From Syntrophaceae bacterium (GTDB lineage Bacteria > Desulfobacterota > BSN033 > UBA1163): a stretch of 32,946 nucleotides of DNA. Positions 16,901 through 25,395 of this stretch are shown piece after piece. Below the pieces are notes generated by a model, which had not been told where the DNA came from, did not search any database, and saw nothing but the letters and a program-made list of their open reading frames with translations. The stretch lies in contig JACAEV010000244.1 of NCBI GenBank assembly GCA_013388645.1, forward strand, positions 1 to 32,946. Reading direction: 5' to 3'. Made by a program: the position numbers and the translations under genes. Within the stretch, counting starts at the first letter, position 1, and each line of letters starts with the position of its first letter.

Positions 16901-17524
16901 TTAAGATTTTTTCTCTTTAGAAGCTGCCTTCTTCCCATCGGAGGTTGGTTTCTTCTCTTTGGCTGGAGTTGATTTCTTTTCTTTCTGCGAGGTCTTCGTC
17001 TCCGGATCTTTTAAATGGGCGAGCGGTAGGAGGTGAAGTTTATAAAAGACCGGATCAGCCCACAGTTCCATCTCGGGGGCTAAATCTCCGACCCAGGAAG
17101 AGAAGAAGGTCATATTGTTATACGTATTGAAATGGGAGGATAGGTCTTTTAAATTTTTATAAAGTTTGATCGAAGCAAGAAGGTGGGTTGATCTCTCCCT
17201 CAATAACTTAATTTGTTGAATGGCCGCCTCAATGAAATCTTTGTCCTCTTCTAACTTAACCATCCAGAACTTCCCTTCCTGATATCGAACATCGGTCTCA
17301 CCTGTTTGGATGGCTTTCATTAAATGAGAACGGATTTTTTGGGCTTTTTTCATCACCTCCTCCAATTGATCAAACAATTCGGCAAGCTCCTTCTTGGAAA
17401 GCTCTATCTTCTTGGAAGAAGCTTTTGATAAAAAATATTGTAGAGAATAATCTTCCGCAAGACTCATTGGGGTCAAGCCTAATAAAAAAATGATTCCTAT
17501 AAAAAAAACCTTCAGGTATTTCAT
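16901..17524 (-). CDS. Exported protein of unknown function with Lys-rich tail
   Basis: I do not recognise this 207-residue protein. A signal peptide is clear: KYLKVFFIGIIFLLGL with cleavage probably after SLAE or just before it, near residue 23. The mature part is helical and highly charged, with heptad-like Leu/Lys/Glu runs around residues 38-125 that could form a coiled coil. The last 35 residues are Lys/Ser/Pro/Glu-rich with repeated KEKK and KEKKPTS-like units, a disordered basic tail. No Cys occurs in the mature part. The ATG has AGAGGTG five bases upstream. It lies inside the molybdenum/selenium maturation gene run, 56 bases after yqeC and 105 before xdhC, on the same strand. An envelope role is suggested by the signal, yet its neighbours act in the cytoplasm. 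Confidence 0.75.
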   Translation of the reverse strand: MKYLKVFFIGIIFLLGLTPMSLAEDYSLQYFLSKASSKKIELSKKELAELFDQLEEVMKKAQKIRSHLMKAIQTGETDVRYQEGKFWMVKLEEDKDFIEAAIQQIKLLRERSTHLLASIKLYKNLKDLSSHFNTYNNMTFFSSWVGDLAPEMELWADPVFYKLHLLPLAHLKDPETKTSQKEKKSTPAKEKKPTSDGKKAASKEKKS

Positions 17525-17580
17525 TTTTTCACCTCTTTGATGAGATCGTGTTTCCCTTTAGACAGGGTAAAAAATATTGT

Positions 17581-18429
17581 TTACGGAAATATCACTTCTA
17601 CCACGGGAGGTTCTTTTTTTAACTGGCCTAACACAATCCTTTCGATCCGCTGATGTCCTGTCTTAGCTATTTTCAATGAGATTTCCCTCCCCTTCTCCAC
17701 TCCTCCTGGGATGTCCACCTTATTCAGGAAAACCACGACCCTCGAAGAAAAAGGAATCCCCTTCAGGAGACCTTCTGGATGGGTTGCCAATAGAGCTAAG
17801 GTGTCACCTCCTATTTTCTCCCCTATAGCCAGCCCTGTCATTTTTGAAACTCGCTCCGGTTGAAAGACATGATCCCCGTTTAACTCCTTTCCCACCGAAT
17901 CTACCCCTAATATGGCCACGACTAAGGTGGTACAGGTTGGGATGACGGGCTCCCCTTCTCTCGGAGCTTTGATTGACCGGCCTGCTGCGCCATCCGCTTC
18001 AACAATGATGGTGTCCAGCCCATGAAAATTCCAAAGTTCGTTGACCAGGGATGGAGAAATCCCTTTCAATTTACCAGACCCAAGTCTTTCCAAAGCAATG
18101 GTGATATGGTGATCCTGATGAAGGTGGCGTTGAATAAAATCTTTAATCCTCTTTTCGTCGGGATGGATGAAAAGGGAGTTTGTCTCTTCTGACGTGGGCT
18201 CTAATATCTTGGTCGTGGTCGTCGTCACCACCTTTTTGCCACTCAGAAATAACTCCTTGGCAAGGCGAAACATGAAGGTGGTCTTCCCCCCCGCTCCGAC
18301 CAGACTAATCACCTCCTTCGCTTTAAGGCCTAAAGCCTCTCTTAAAAAACCGACTGATTTTTCTTCATCAGAAGGCCTTTTTACAAATTTCTCAATGAGA
18401 GAATGAATAACTTTTTGATTTGGATCCAT
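17581..18429 (-). CDS. Selenium-dependent hydroxylase accessory protein YqeC
   Basis: This 282-residue P-loop protein matches YqeC, a marker of the selenium-dependent molybdenum hydroxylase system. The Walker A loop GAGGKTT is at residues 45-51, followed by a Thr run (VVTTTTTKIL) typical of the family. Further on come IIVEADGAAGRSIKAP, which carries the acidic Walker B-like segment, and VVVFLNKVD. YqeC genes co-occur with yqeB and Se-dependent xanthine or purine hydroxylases; the exact step is not known, but delivery or activation of selenium at the Mo centre is the usual proposal. The protein is cytoplasmic. It lies 24 bases after yqeB in the same transcript. Confidence 0.9.
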   Translation of the reverse strand: MDPNQKVIHSLIEKFVKRPSDEEKSVGFLREALGLKAKEVISLVGAGGKTTFMFRLAKELFLSGKKVVTTTTTKILEPTSEETNSLFIHPDEKRIKDFIQRHLHQDHHITIALERLGSGKLKGISPSLVNELWNFHGLDTIIVEADGAAGRSIKAPREGEPVIPTCTTLVVAILGVDSVGKELNGDHVFQPERVSKMTGLAIGEKIGGDTLALLATHPEGLLKGIPFSSRVVVFLNKVDIPGGVEKGREISLKIAKTGHQRIERIVLGQLKKEPPVVEVIFP

Positions 18430-18453
18430 CTGCCCAGAAAATAAAGTTTTGGT

Positions 18454-19269
18454 TTAACGATTAAACCAATATAAAATGGCTTCCAAGACTCCCCCGCCAA
18501 TGGCCCGAGCTTTATCGGAAATGTTAAAGCAGACTTCCCTTTTGCCCCTCGGATCAATATCGCCTACCTTCATTCCCTTCTTTACTTCCATCCCTTCGCG
18601 AAGTAACCCTCTCACTACACCACTGATTTTTGCGATGACCGGATAATCATCCACCACTGCCACCACCGATCCCTTATGAATGCTTTCCCCGATTAATTTT
18701 TGTGGATGGAAAATCCCCTTCTTCATTGTCCGAAGAAGCCTCTCAATCGCATATCCACCGATCTCCCCAGGGATTCCGGTATCAGGTTCGGCTGTTCCGT
18801 TCAAGATCAACTTTCCCAGATTGTTCCCTCGGTTTGTCTCGATGACAGCATGGACATCCTCACCTGCCGTAAACCCTGGGCCGAGACTGATGACCAGAGG
18901 AGCATCTTGGATTTGAGTTCCCAAATTTTTCTTAGCCATAATTCCATCGATGAGGACATCGGGTTTTAAAAAACTCCTTGTTTTCTTTCCATCGGGATCG
19001 ATTAGAACTGGAATCTGCTCCTGCTTCCATATGCCTTCAATCTCACCCATATTTGAAATGAGTTTCGCCCGAACCCCCTCCACAACTTTTTCCCCATCAT
19101 AGATGGCTTCGCAGAAACTCACTTCTCTTCTGACGGCCAAAGGATGAGGGATCTCTGTCATGCAAATTTTAAAATGAGAACGGTGAAGTCGGTGGGCCAC
19201 TCCACTCGCCATCTCTCCTGCCCCTCGAATTAAAACGACCAATTCATCTATGCTTTTTTTCATTTTCAT
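18454..19269 (-). CDS. Selenium-dependent molybdenum hydroxylase system protein YqeB (EF2563 family)
   Basis: This 271-residue protein has the N-terminal glycine motif VLIRGAGEMASGVAHRL (residues 12-28), the dinucleotide-binding-like start that defines the EF2563/YqeB family. ISLGPGFTAGEDVHAVIETNRG near the middle is also typical. The family accompanies Se-dependent molybdenum hydroxylases, in which selenium is a labile Mo ligand and not selenocysteine. The reaction is undefined. The first ATG is chosen because AAGGAG stands six to seven bases ahead of it. With mocA upstream and yqeC downstream it forms the core of the maturation operon. Confidence 0.92.
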   Translation of the reverse strand: MKMKKSIDELVVLIRGAGEMASGVAHRLHRSHFKICMTEIPHPLAVRREVSFCEAIYDGEKVVEGVRAKLISNMGEIEGIWKQEQIPVLIDPDGKKTRSFLKPDVLIDGIMAKKNLGTQIQDAPLVISLGPGFTAGEDVHAVIETNRGNNLGKLILNGTAEPDTGIPGEIGGYAIERLLRTMKKGIFHPQKLIGESIHKGSVVAVVDDYPVIAKISGVVRGLLREGMEVKKGMKVGDIDPRGKREVCFNISDKARAIGGGVLEAILYWFNR

Positions 19270-19318
19270 TAAAATCTCCTTATCGCTTTCAAATCTCTTA
19301 CTCCTTAACTCTTCATCC

Positions 19319-19897
19319 TTAACGCTTTATATAATCTTGCCATGTATCGATATCCTTTACAACCCCTGCTGATTTGACGGAAATCCTTCTGACGTCTTCC
19401 GGATGTTTCACAATGATTGACCTCCCTCCCGCGTCCCCTTGCAAATTGAATAGCTCCTTTATATATTTTTTATGAAAGATGACAGGGTGACCCATTTGCC
19501 CTCGAAAAGAGGGAACGACGATCCCTTTTTCTCCTAAATGAAAAGCCCGGATCAAGGCATTGATGGTCCTTGTCTTAAGATAAGGCTGATCTCCCAGCGC
19601 GATGAGAATTCCCTCATGATTGGGGTGGATGGCCTGGAGACCTCTGCGTATGGATGAGCTCATACCTCTTCTAAAAAGAGGATTGATAACGATTTTAAGC
19701 TTTGGATTTTGGGATAGATTGCGGCTCATTCTAATTTTAGGGCTAAGAACGACCACCACCTCTTTGGCCTCTGAATTCAAAAGAATCTCGATGCCATGTT
19801 CTAAAATGGTCGTTCTTCCCCAAGAGAGTGATAGTTTATTCACCCCCATCCGTTTGGATTCGCCGGCACCCAGAAGAATAGCAGAGATGTTTAACAT
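19319..19897 (-). CDS. MocA-like molybdenum cofactor nucleotidyltransferase
   Basis: This 192-residue protein has the MobA/MocA NTP-transferase fold. LLGAGESKRMG at residues 8-18 is the nucleotide-binding loop with Lys21 just after, GDQPYL is the metal-binding acidic motif near residue 102, and GHPVIF with GDAGGRSII completes the signature. Such enzymes attach CMP (MocA) or GMP (MobA) to molybdopterin. Xanthine-dehydrogenase-type hydroxylases use the cytosine form, and the neighbouring xdhC and hydroxylase genes favour MocA. The short GGAAG site is very close to the ATG, so initiation may be inefficient. It is the first gene of the minus-strand operon. Confidence 0.9.
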   Translation of the reverse strand: MLNISAILLGAGESKRMGVNKLSLSWGRTTILEHGIEILLNSEAKEVVVVLSPKIRMSRNLSQNPKLKIVINPLFRRGMSSSIRRGLQAIHPNHEGILIALGDQPYLKTRTINALIRAFHLGEKGIVVPSFRGQMGHPVIFHKKYIKELFNLQGDAGGRSIIVKHPEDVRRISVKSAGVVKDIDTWQDYIKR

Positions 19898-19924
19898 CTT
19901 CCTTTTTCTATAAGAATTTGTTAA

Positions 19925-19953
19925 ATTTAATCCGTCTTTTTAATTTCTGTCAA
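19925..19953 (-). promoter_or_regulatory. Promoter of the mocA-yqeB-yqeC operon
   Basis: On the minus strand a perfect TTGACA (19953-19948) and TTAAAT (19930-19925) are separated by 17 bases, giving a start about 20 bases before the mocA ATG. It lies in the 74-base divergent gap with the cytochrome gene, so the two units may influence each other. Confidence 0.6.
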
Positions 19954-19971
19954 GGCCTTAAGGAGGATTCA

Positions 19972-21495
19972 ATGAAGAAGGGAACATCTATCATTGGTTT
20001 CGTTTGTTTCATGATTCTTGTTTTAATAAGTCTGGGGAAGGCTCAACCCAAAACGAGTGAAAACACAGAGGCCTGTCTTACCTGTCATGCCCAATTGCAT
20101 CCCGGGATTGTTGCGGAATGGAGGAAAAGCAACCATGCCCAAATCACTCCGTCCGATGCCATTAAAAAACCGAAATTGGAAAGGAGAGTCTCGTTCCAAA
20201 AAGTTCCTGATTCGTTAGCCCACCATGTCGTTGGTTGTGCCGAATGTCACATGATGAATTCTGAAAAGCACCAGGACCGTTTTGATCATAACGGCTTTAA
20301 TATTCATATTGTCGTTACTCCGACGAACTGTTCGACCTGCCATCCCATCGAGGTTCAGCAATATGGGAAGAACCTGATGGCCCACGCTTATGGGAACCTC
20401 ATGAATAACCCGGTTTATCGATCTCTTGCCGATGCTGTAAACGGAATTCAATCCTTTGAAAAAACGAAGACGATGATCAGACCTCCGGACCTTGAAACCA
20501 ATCTGGATTCCTGCCTTTATTGTCATGGGAGCGAAATGAAACTTAAAGGGAAAATATCCAGGGAGACATCGATGGGGAAGATGGAATTTCCTGTCCTTTC
20601 CGGATGGCCCAATCAGGGCGTTGGGAGAATCAATCCAGATGGAAGCAAGGGCGCCTGTACGGCATGCCATACCCGGCATCAATTCTCCATCGAAATGGCA
20701 AGAAAACCCTACACCTGTTCAGAATGTCATAAAGGCCCTGATGTTCCTGCCTATAGCGTCTATGAGGTCAGCAAACACGGAAACATTCACTCCGCTCTTG
20801 GAAAGGGGTGGAATTTCAATGCCGTCCCTTGGACGATTGGCAAAGACATCACAGCCCCCACCTGTGCGACCTGTCATGTCAGTTTGATGGTCAATGAAAA
20901 TAAAGAAGTGATTTCTGAAAGGACTCATCAAATGGGAGACCGGATCCCTTGGAGGCTGATGGGGTTGATCTATTCTCATCCCCACCCCAAATCCCCAGAT
21001 ACGACCCCCATCAAGAATAAGGCTGGGTTACCCTTACCGACCGAATTGACAGGTGAACCTGTCGTCCTTTATCTGATCGATGGCAAAGAACAAGAGAAAA
21101 GAAAAATGGCCATGCAGAAGACTTGCTTGGCTTGCCATAGTCCAGGATGGGTGAACGGACAATGGACTCGTTTTGAAAACACTCTTAAAACGACCAACGA
21201 GATGACTTTGACAGCCACCAAAATTCTTCTCGCAGCCTGGGAAAAAGGCGCAGCGAAGGGTCTATCCCAAAAAGACAGCATCTTCAATGAAGCGATCGAA
21301 AAGAAATGGGTGGAGCAATGGCTCTTTTTTGCAAATTCAACACGGTACGCCTCCGCGATGGCCGGAGCAGACTATGGGGTTTTTGCCAATGGTCGCTGGT
21401 ACTTGAATAAAAACATTCAAGAGATGATGGATTGGCTTGAATTCAAACTCAAAAATCAACCGGAGAAAAAGGAAAAGAAAGAGAGACCGAAATAA
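19972..21495 (+). CDS. Octaheme cytochrome c, hydroxylamine oxidoreductase (HAO)-like
   Basis: This 507-residue exported protein has exactly eight CXXCH heme sites, starting at Cys35, 89, 120, 181, 229, 249, 298 and 385. A signal peptide ends near Ala24. The spacing, the CLTCHAQLHPGIVAEWRKSNHA opening (split over residues 35-56) and the C-terminal RYASAMAGADYG and GRWYLN segments fit the HAO family. That family oxidises hydroxylamine in nitrifiers and, in anaerobes, reduces nitrite or hydroxylamine. Whether the catalytic heme carries the cross-linking Tyr needs alignment. The mature protein should be periplasmic, with a Lys/Glu-rich tail. A longer frame begins with TTG at 19918, but the ATG at 19972 has AGGAGG five bases upstream and begins the signal peptide. 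No quinol-oxidising partner gene is adjacent. Confidence 0.88.
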   Translation: MKKGTSIIGFVCFMILVLISLGKAQPKTSENTEACLTCHAQLHPGIVAEWRKSNHAQITPSDAIKKPKLERRVSFQKVPDSLAHHVVGCAECHMMNSEKHQDRFDHNGFNIHIVVTPTNCSTCHPIEVQQYGKNLMAHAYGNLMNNPVYRSLADAVNGIQSFEKTKTMIRPPDLETNLDSCLYCHGSEMKLKGKISRETSMGKMEFPVLSGWPNQGVGRINPDGSKGACTACHTRHQFSIEMARKPYTCSECHKGPDVPAYSVYEVSKHGNIHSALGKGWNFNAVPWTIGKDITAPTCATCHVSLMVNENKEVISERTHQMGDRIPWRLMGLIYSHPHPKSPDTTPIKNKAGLPLPTELTGEPVVLYLIDGKEQEKRKMAMQKTCLACHSPGWVNGQWTRFENTLKTTNEMTLTATKILLAAWEKGAAKGLSQKDSIFNEAIEKKWVEQWLFFANSTRYASAMAGADYGVFANGRWYLNKNIQEMMDWLEFKLKNQPEKKEKKERPK

Positions 21496-21521
21496 ATAGC
21501 GACTGATCCTAATGGAGCCCT

Positions 21522-21536
21522 ACAGGTTAAGCCTGT
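21522..21536 (+). other. Small hairpin after the cytochrome gene
   Basis: ACAGG (21522-21526) and CCTGT (21532-21536) form a five-pair stem with a TTAAG loop, 27 bases after the cytochrome stop. No U-run follows. It is a weak 3'-end structure at most. Confidence 0.35.
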
Positions 21537-21568
21537 GGTTCCCAAAACACGCTCCACAAGAGACGAAC

Positions 21569-21629
21569 ATCCCGTACCAGAAGACCAATTCGACCACGGG
21601 TAGAACCCGTGGTCCTCTTGGTTCGGGAT
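21569..21629 (+). other. Long nested inverted repeat between cytochrome and ABC operon
   Basis: A perfect nine-pair stem (ACCACGGGT at 21593-21601, ACCCGTGGT at 21605-21613, triloop AGA) is nested in an outer pairing of ATCCCG (21569-21574) with CGGGAT (21624-21629). The flanks between also partly match as inverted copies. It may end or stabilise the cytochrome message, although no U-run follows. Confidence 0.6.
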
Positions 21630-21678
21630 AGAGGGTTTATCGAGAAATACTCCCTAAGTTAATCCTTCTTCCAGAGAT

Positions 21679-21707
21679 TTGACAAAGGGGTTATTACTCT
21701 GTATGAT
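21679..21707 (+). promoter_or_regulatory. Strong sigma70 promoter of the ABC-transporter operon
   Basis: TTGACA (21679-21684) and TATGAT (21702-21707) are spaced by 17 bases, matching the consensus at 11 of 12 positions. Transcription would start near 21714, giving a leader of about 57 bases before the ATG at 21771. Confidence 0.75.
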
Positions 21708-21770
21708 GAGTTTCTAAATGGGATTCCATAGGAAAAACCCTATAAATTAAAAAGAAAGGAGAGGAGAGGA

Positions 21771-23381
21771 ATGATGAAGAAAATTGGAATTTTCGTCTGC
21801 ATCTTTACGTTTTTGATCGTTAGTAGTTCACTTGCTCAGACGCCCAAAAAAGGAGGGACGCTCGTATTTGGGCGTGGAGGGGATAGTGTTGGGCTTGACC
21901 CCGCCTACGAAACCGACGGTAATTCTTTCATGATTTGTGACAATGTTTATGAAGCCCTCGTTTTTTACAAAGACGAATCCACCGCACTGGAACCCGGTTT
22001 AGCGACCTCGTGGGAGGTCAGCCCGGATGGCCTGACTTACACCTTCAAGCTCCGGAAGGGAGTGAAATTCCATGATGGTACCCCCTTTAACGCCGATGCC
22101 GTTGTTTTTTCTCATGGCCGAATGATGAAGGAGCGCAAGATAAAATTCTTCGGTAAAGGCTGGGAGATCCCAAAACAGGAGCGTCCACCCGAATATTGGG
22201 TATCCATGGAGATGGATAATACCATCGATTCCATCGAAGCTAAAGATGAGCATACCGTCGTTTACAAACTGAAAAGGGTTGAAGCCCCTTTTCTGGCCAA
22301 CATGGGGATGGACTTCGCTGACATTATCAGTCCTACCGCCTTCATGAAGGACCCCGCTGGATTCGTCCGAAACCCTGTGGGCACAGGTCCGTTTAAGTTT
22401 GTTAAATGGATCAAGGATGACCGGATTATCCTGGAGGCGTTTAAGGATTATTGGAATAAAGCCAAGGGACCCTATTTGGATCGGGTAATCTTTCGAGCTA
22501 TCCCAGAAAACTCTGTAAGGTTTTTGGAGCTCAAGGCCGGCAATATCCATATCTGCCAATTTCCCAATGCGGCAGATATACCTCTCGCTAAAAAAGATCC
22601 AAAACTCCAGGTTTTTACACAACCTGGAATGAACATCGGTTACCTGGGGTTCAATCACAAAAAGGAGCCATGGGCAAGTAATGTCAAACTTCGTAAGGCC
22701 ATTGCTCATGCCATTAATCGAAAGGCTATCGTCGACAATATTTATCAGGGAATGGGAGAAGTCGCTAAAAACTGCATCCCCCCTACGATGTGGGGTTATA
22801 ACAAGGATGTCCCCGGGTATCAATATGATGTCGAACTGGCAAAGAAACTCATTGCCGAGGCTGGTTATCCGGAAGGAAAAGGTTTACCAGAAATTACTCT
22901 TTGGTCGATGCCCGTTGCAAGACCTTACAACCCTGAAGGTCTGAAGGTCGGGGTTGCGATGATTGGTGATCTGGCTAAGATCGGAATCAGGGCTCGCGTG
23001 GTCAGCTATGATTGGGGGACCTATCTCAAGCGCCAGCGTGAACAACCTGAAGATATGGATTTATTCCAACTCGGTTGGACTGGGGATAATGGAGATCCCG
23101 ATAATTTCCTGGCGGTACTCTTTGATGGGATGGCCTCTCCAGCGGTTCGTATTCAGTGGCACAATGAAACCTATCATAACCTGATGCTCCAAGGGAAACA
23201 GACCGTCGATCAAGCAAAACGTGCTGAAATCTACAAAAAAGCTCAACAATTGATGTATGAAGAATGCCCGGTCATTCCCATCGCTCATTCGGCCGTAATG
23301 TGGCCTGGGTTAAAAAAAGTTCAGAATTTCAAACTCCATCCGACTGGATCGGTTTATTTAGGGAGCGTTTGGTTGCCATAG
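21771..23381 (+). CDS. ABC transporter substrate-binding protein (DppA/OppA/NikA family)
   Basis: This 536-residue exported protein belongs to the SBP_bac_5 family, which binds peptides, nickel complexes or other small solutes for ABC import. A signal peptide runs to about residue 22 (SSSLAQ), with no lipobox Cys. The mature start KKGGTLVFGRGGDSVGLDPA, the GLTYTFKLRKGVKFHDGTPF stretch (spread over residues 99-118) and NPVGTGPFKF are family signatures. The ATG is preceded by a purine-rich GAGAGGAGAGG run. It is first in a five-gene operon with a complete permease and ATPase set. Specificity cannot be set from sequence; dipeptides are the default, but nickel chelates are possible in view of the nickel locus 2.3 kb after the operon. 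Confidence 0.92.
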   Translation: MMKKIGIFVCIFTFLIVSSSLAQTPKKGGTLVFGRGGDSVGLDPAYETDGNSFMICDNVYEALVFYKDESTALEPGLATSWEVSPDGLTYTFKLRKGVKFHDGTPFNADAVVFSHGRMMKERKIKFFGKGWEIPKQERPPEYWVSMEMDNTIDSIEAKDEHTVVYKLKRVEAPFLANMGMDFADIISPTAFMKDPAGFVRNPVGTGPFKFVKWIKDDRIILEAFKDYWNKAKGPYLDRVIFRAIPENSVRFLELKAGNIHICQFPNAADIPLAKKDPKLQVFTQPGMNIGYLGFNHKKEPWASNVKLRKAIAHAINRKAIVDNIYQGMGEVAKNCIPPTMWGYNKDVPGYQYDVELAKKLIAEAGYPEGKGLPEITLWSMPVARPYNPEGLKVGVAMIGDLAKIGIRARVVSYDWGTYLKRQREQPEDMDLFQLGWTGDNGDPDNFLAVLFDGMASPAVRIQWHNETYHNLMLQGKQTVDQAKRAEIYKKAQQLMYEECPVIPIAHSAVMWPGLKKVQNFKLHPTGSVYLGSVWLP

Positions 23382-23382
23382 A

Positions 23383-23428
23383 GAGATAGGCCTGGATAGG
23401 GAGACGATCCCCTATCCAGGCCTATCTC
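23383..23428 (+). other. 19-bp perfect hairpin between binding-protein and permease genes
   Basis: Positions 23383-23401 pair without mismatch with 23410-23428 around an eight-base loop, starting one base after the binding-protein stop codon. No U-run follows. By analogy with periplasmic binding-protein operons it probably blocks 3' exonucleases and raises the amount of binding protein relative to the permease. Confidence 0.8.
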
Positions 23429-23464
23429 CAGCAATACGATCTGACCATCACATTTCTTTAAATT

Positions 23465-24469
23465 ATGATTGGTTTCATCCTTCGTCGAATCTTGGTTGTC
23501 ATCCCTACCCTTCTTGGAGTCTCCATCATCATCTTTCTTATGTTGGCGATCACACCAGGCGATCCTGCCGAGTTGTTGCTGGGTGAACGGGCCACCAAAG
23601 AGTCACTTGACGCCATGCGGGAATACCTCGGTCTTCAAAAACCTCTTTATGTTCAATATGGATTATTCCTCAAGAGGGTGGCTCAATTCGATCTGGGTGA
23701 AACCATATGGACCCGACAAAAGGTGTCCGTAGAAATTATGGAGCGTTTTCCAGCCACCATTGAATTGACCTTAGCCGCCATGATCATCAGTAGCTTTTTG
23801 GGTATTATCCTTGGCATTATTTCAGCCACGAAACAATATTCTTGGTTCGATTATGCCAGTATGCTAGGTTCGCTTTTTGGAGTGAGTATGCCTGTATTTT
23901 GGTTAGGGCTTGTGCTCATGCTCATCTTCGCTTTAAATCTTGGCTGGTTCCCCATGTCTGGCCGTCTCGGAGTGGATATTGATCTCACCACTATCACAAA
24001 CCTGTTTGTCTTAGATTCCGTTCTGACAAGAAATTGGGAGGCACTTCGGAGCGCATTGATGCACCTCACCCTACCCGCAATTGCTTTAAGCACTATCCCC
24101 CTCGCGATTGTCGCCAGGATGACCCGATCCTCCATGCTGGAAGTACTGAGACAGGATTATATCAAGACAGCAAGGGCAAAAGGCCTTAGCGAATTTAAGA
24201 TCGTTCTAAAGCATGCGCTTCGAAATGGCTTGATCCCTGTGGTGACAGTCGTGGGTCTTCAATTTGGAATCCTACTGGGAGGGGCGATTTTGACCGAAAC
24301 TGTCTTCGCCTGGCCAGGCGTGGGGAAGTGGCTTTATGATGGGGTGGTCAAGCGGGATTATATGGTCATCCAGGGAGGTTGTCTCCTGGTCGCTACGATC
24401 TTTGTCTTTGTTAATCTTATTGTGGATGTGCTCTATGCCATCATCAACCCTCGGATCAGTGTAAAATAG
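23465..24469 (+). CDS. ABC transporter permease (DppB family)
   Basis: This 334-residue inner-membrane protein has about six helices. FILRRILVVIPTLLGVS near the N-terminus is the standard DppB opening. The cytoplasmic coupling segment DYIKTARAKGLSEFKIVLKHALRNG (around residues 231-255) is the EAA-type loop that contacts the ATPases. ATG 23465 has no clear Shine-Dalgarno site, so translation may be weaker than that of the upstream binding protein. It pairs with the DppC-like gene that starts four bases after its stop. Confidence 0.93.
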   Translation: MIGFILRRILVVIPTLLGVSIIIFLMLAITPGDPAELLLGERATKESLDAMREYLGLQKPLYVQYGLFLKRVAQFDLGETIWTRQKVSVEIMERFPATIELTLAAMIISSFLGIILGIISATKQYSWFDYASMLGSLFGVSMPVFWLGLVLMLIFALNLGWFPMSGRLGVDIDLTTITNLFVLDSVLTRNWEALRSALMHLTLPAIALSTIPLAIVARMTRSSMLEVLRQDYIKTARAKGLSEFKIVLKHALRNGLIPVVTVVGLQFGILLGGAILTETVFAWPGVGKWLYDGVVKRDYMVIQGGCLLVATIFVFVNLIVDVLYAIINPRISVK

Positions 24470-24473
24470 AAAA

Positions 24474-25391
24474 ATGGCAAAGAATAAAATCCAGAAAATA
24501 AAGTTTTTCGAGAGAATCACCAATCCGGAAGACCGACATCCGATCTTCGATCAGATCGAAAAGCTGTTTAAGAACCGAACAGCGGTAGCTGGCCTAATCA
24601 TTATTACTCTCTTCGCCTTCACTGCAATATTTGCTCCTTTGATCAGTCCACATAATCCAGATGAAAATTCCCTTTATGACCAGCTCAAGCCACCCGTCTG
24701 GAATGAGGGAGGTTCGACCAATAACCTCCTTGGGACGGATGATCTGGGACGAGATATGTTGTCTCGATTAATTTATGGGGCACGAGTGTCCTTAACGCTG
24801 GGAATTGTCAGCGTTGGAATAGCCCTTGTTTTCGGTTCCCTCCTGGGATCTCTGGCTGGATACTATAAGGGGTGGCCAGATAACCTGATCATGCGCTTTA
24901 TGGATCTCATTCTGGCCTTTCCTTATATTCTTCTGGCAATTGTCATCGTCGCCTATTTGGGGCCGGGATTAAAAAACGCGATGATTGCGATCGGAATTAT
25001 CAATATCCCCCGATTTGCTAGGATCATCCGAGCCTCAGTGATGGAGGAGTATGAGAAGGATTATGTCACGGCGGCTCGAGCAGTGGGGGCCCATAACCGG
25101 CGAATCATCTTCAATGCCATCTTTCCAAATTGTTTATCTCCCATCATTGTTCAAGCCTCCCTTGGTTTTGGAGAAGCCATTTTGAGTGGGGCAGGTCTTA
25201 GCTTCTTAGGGCTGGGGGCTCAGCCTCCCCTTTCTGAGTGGGGAGCCATGATTGCCCAAGGACGTTCCATGATCCTTCGCGCCTGGTGGGTCATGACCTT
25301 TCCAGGAATTGCCATCCTCTTTGCCGTTCTCGGCTTTAACCTCCTTGGAGATGGCTTACGGGATGCCTTAGATCCAAGGCTCAGGGATTAA
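24474..25391 (+). CDS. ABC transporter permease (DppC family)
   Basis: This 305-residue permease has a cytoplasmic N-terminal stretch, then about six helices. The [21 protein letters not shown] first helix (around residues 36-56), [20 protein letters not shown] and the EAA loop [18 protein letters not shown] are typical of DppC. The C-terminus ends in [15 protein letters not shown], a conserved family ending. It is spaced four bases from the genes on both sides, so tight coupling in one transcript is expected. Confidence 0.93.
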   Translation: MAKNKIQKIKFFERITNPEDRHPIFDQIEKLFKNRTAVAGLIIITLFAFTAIFAPLISPHNPDENSLYDQLKPPVWNEGGSTNNLLGTDDLGRDMLSRLIYGARVSLTLGIVSVGIALVFGSLLGSLAGYYKGWPDNLIMRFMDLILAFPYILLAIVIVAYLGPGLKNAMIAIGIINIPRFARIIRASVMEEYEKDYVTAARAVGAHNRRIIFNAIFPNCLSPIIVQASLGFGEAILSGAGLSFLGLGAQPPLSEWGAMIAQGRSMILRAWWVMTFPGIAILFAVLGFNLLGDGLRDALDPRLRD

Positions 25392-25395
25392 AGCC

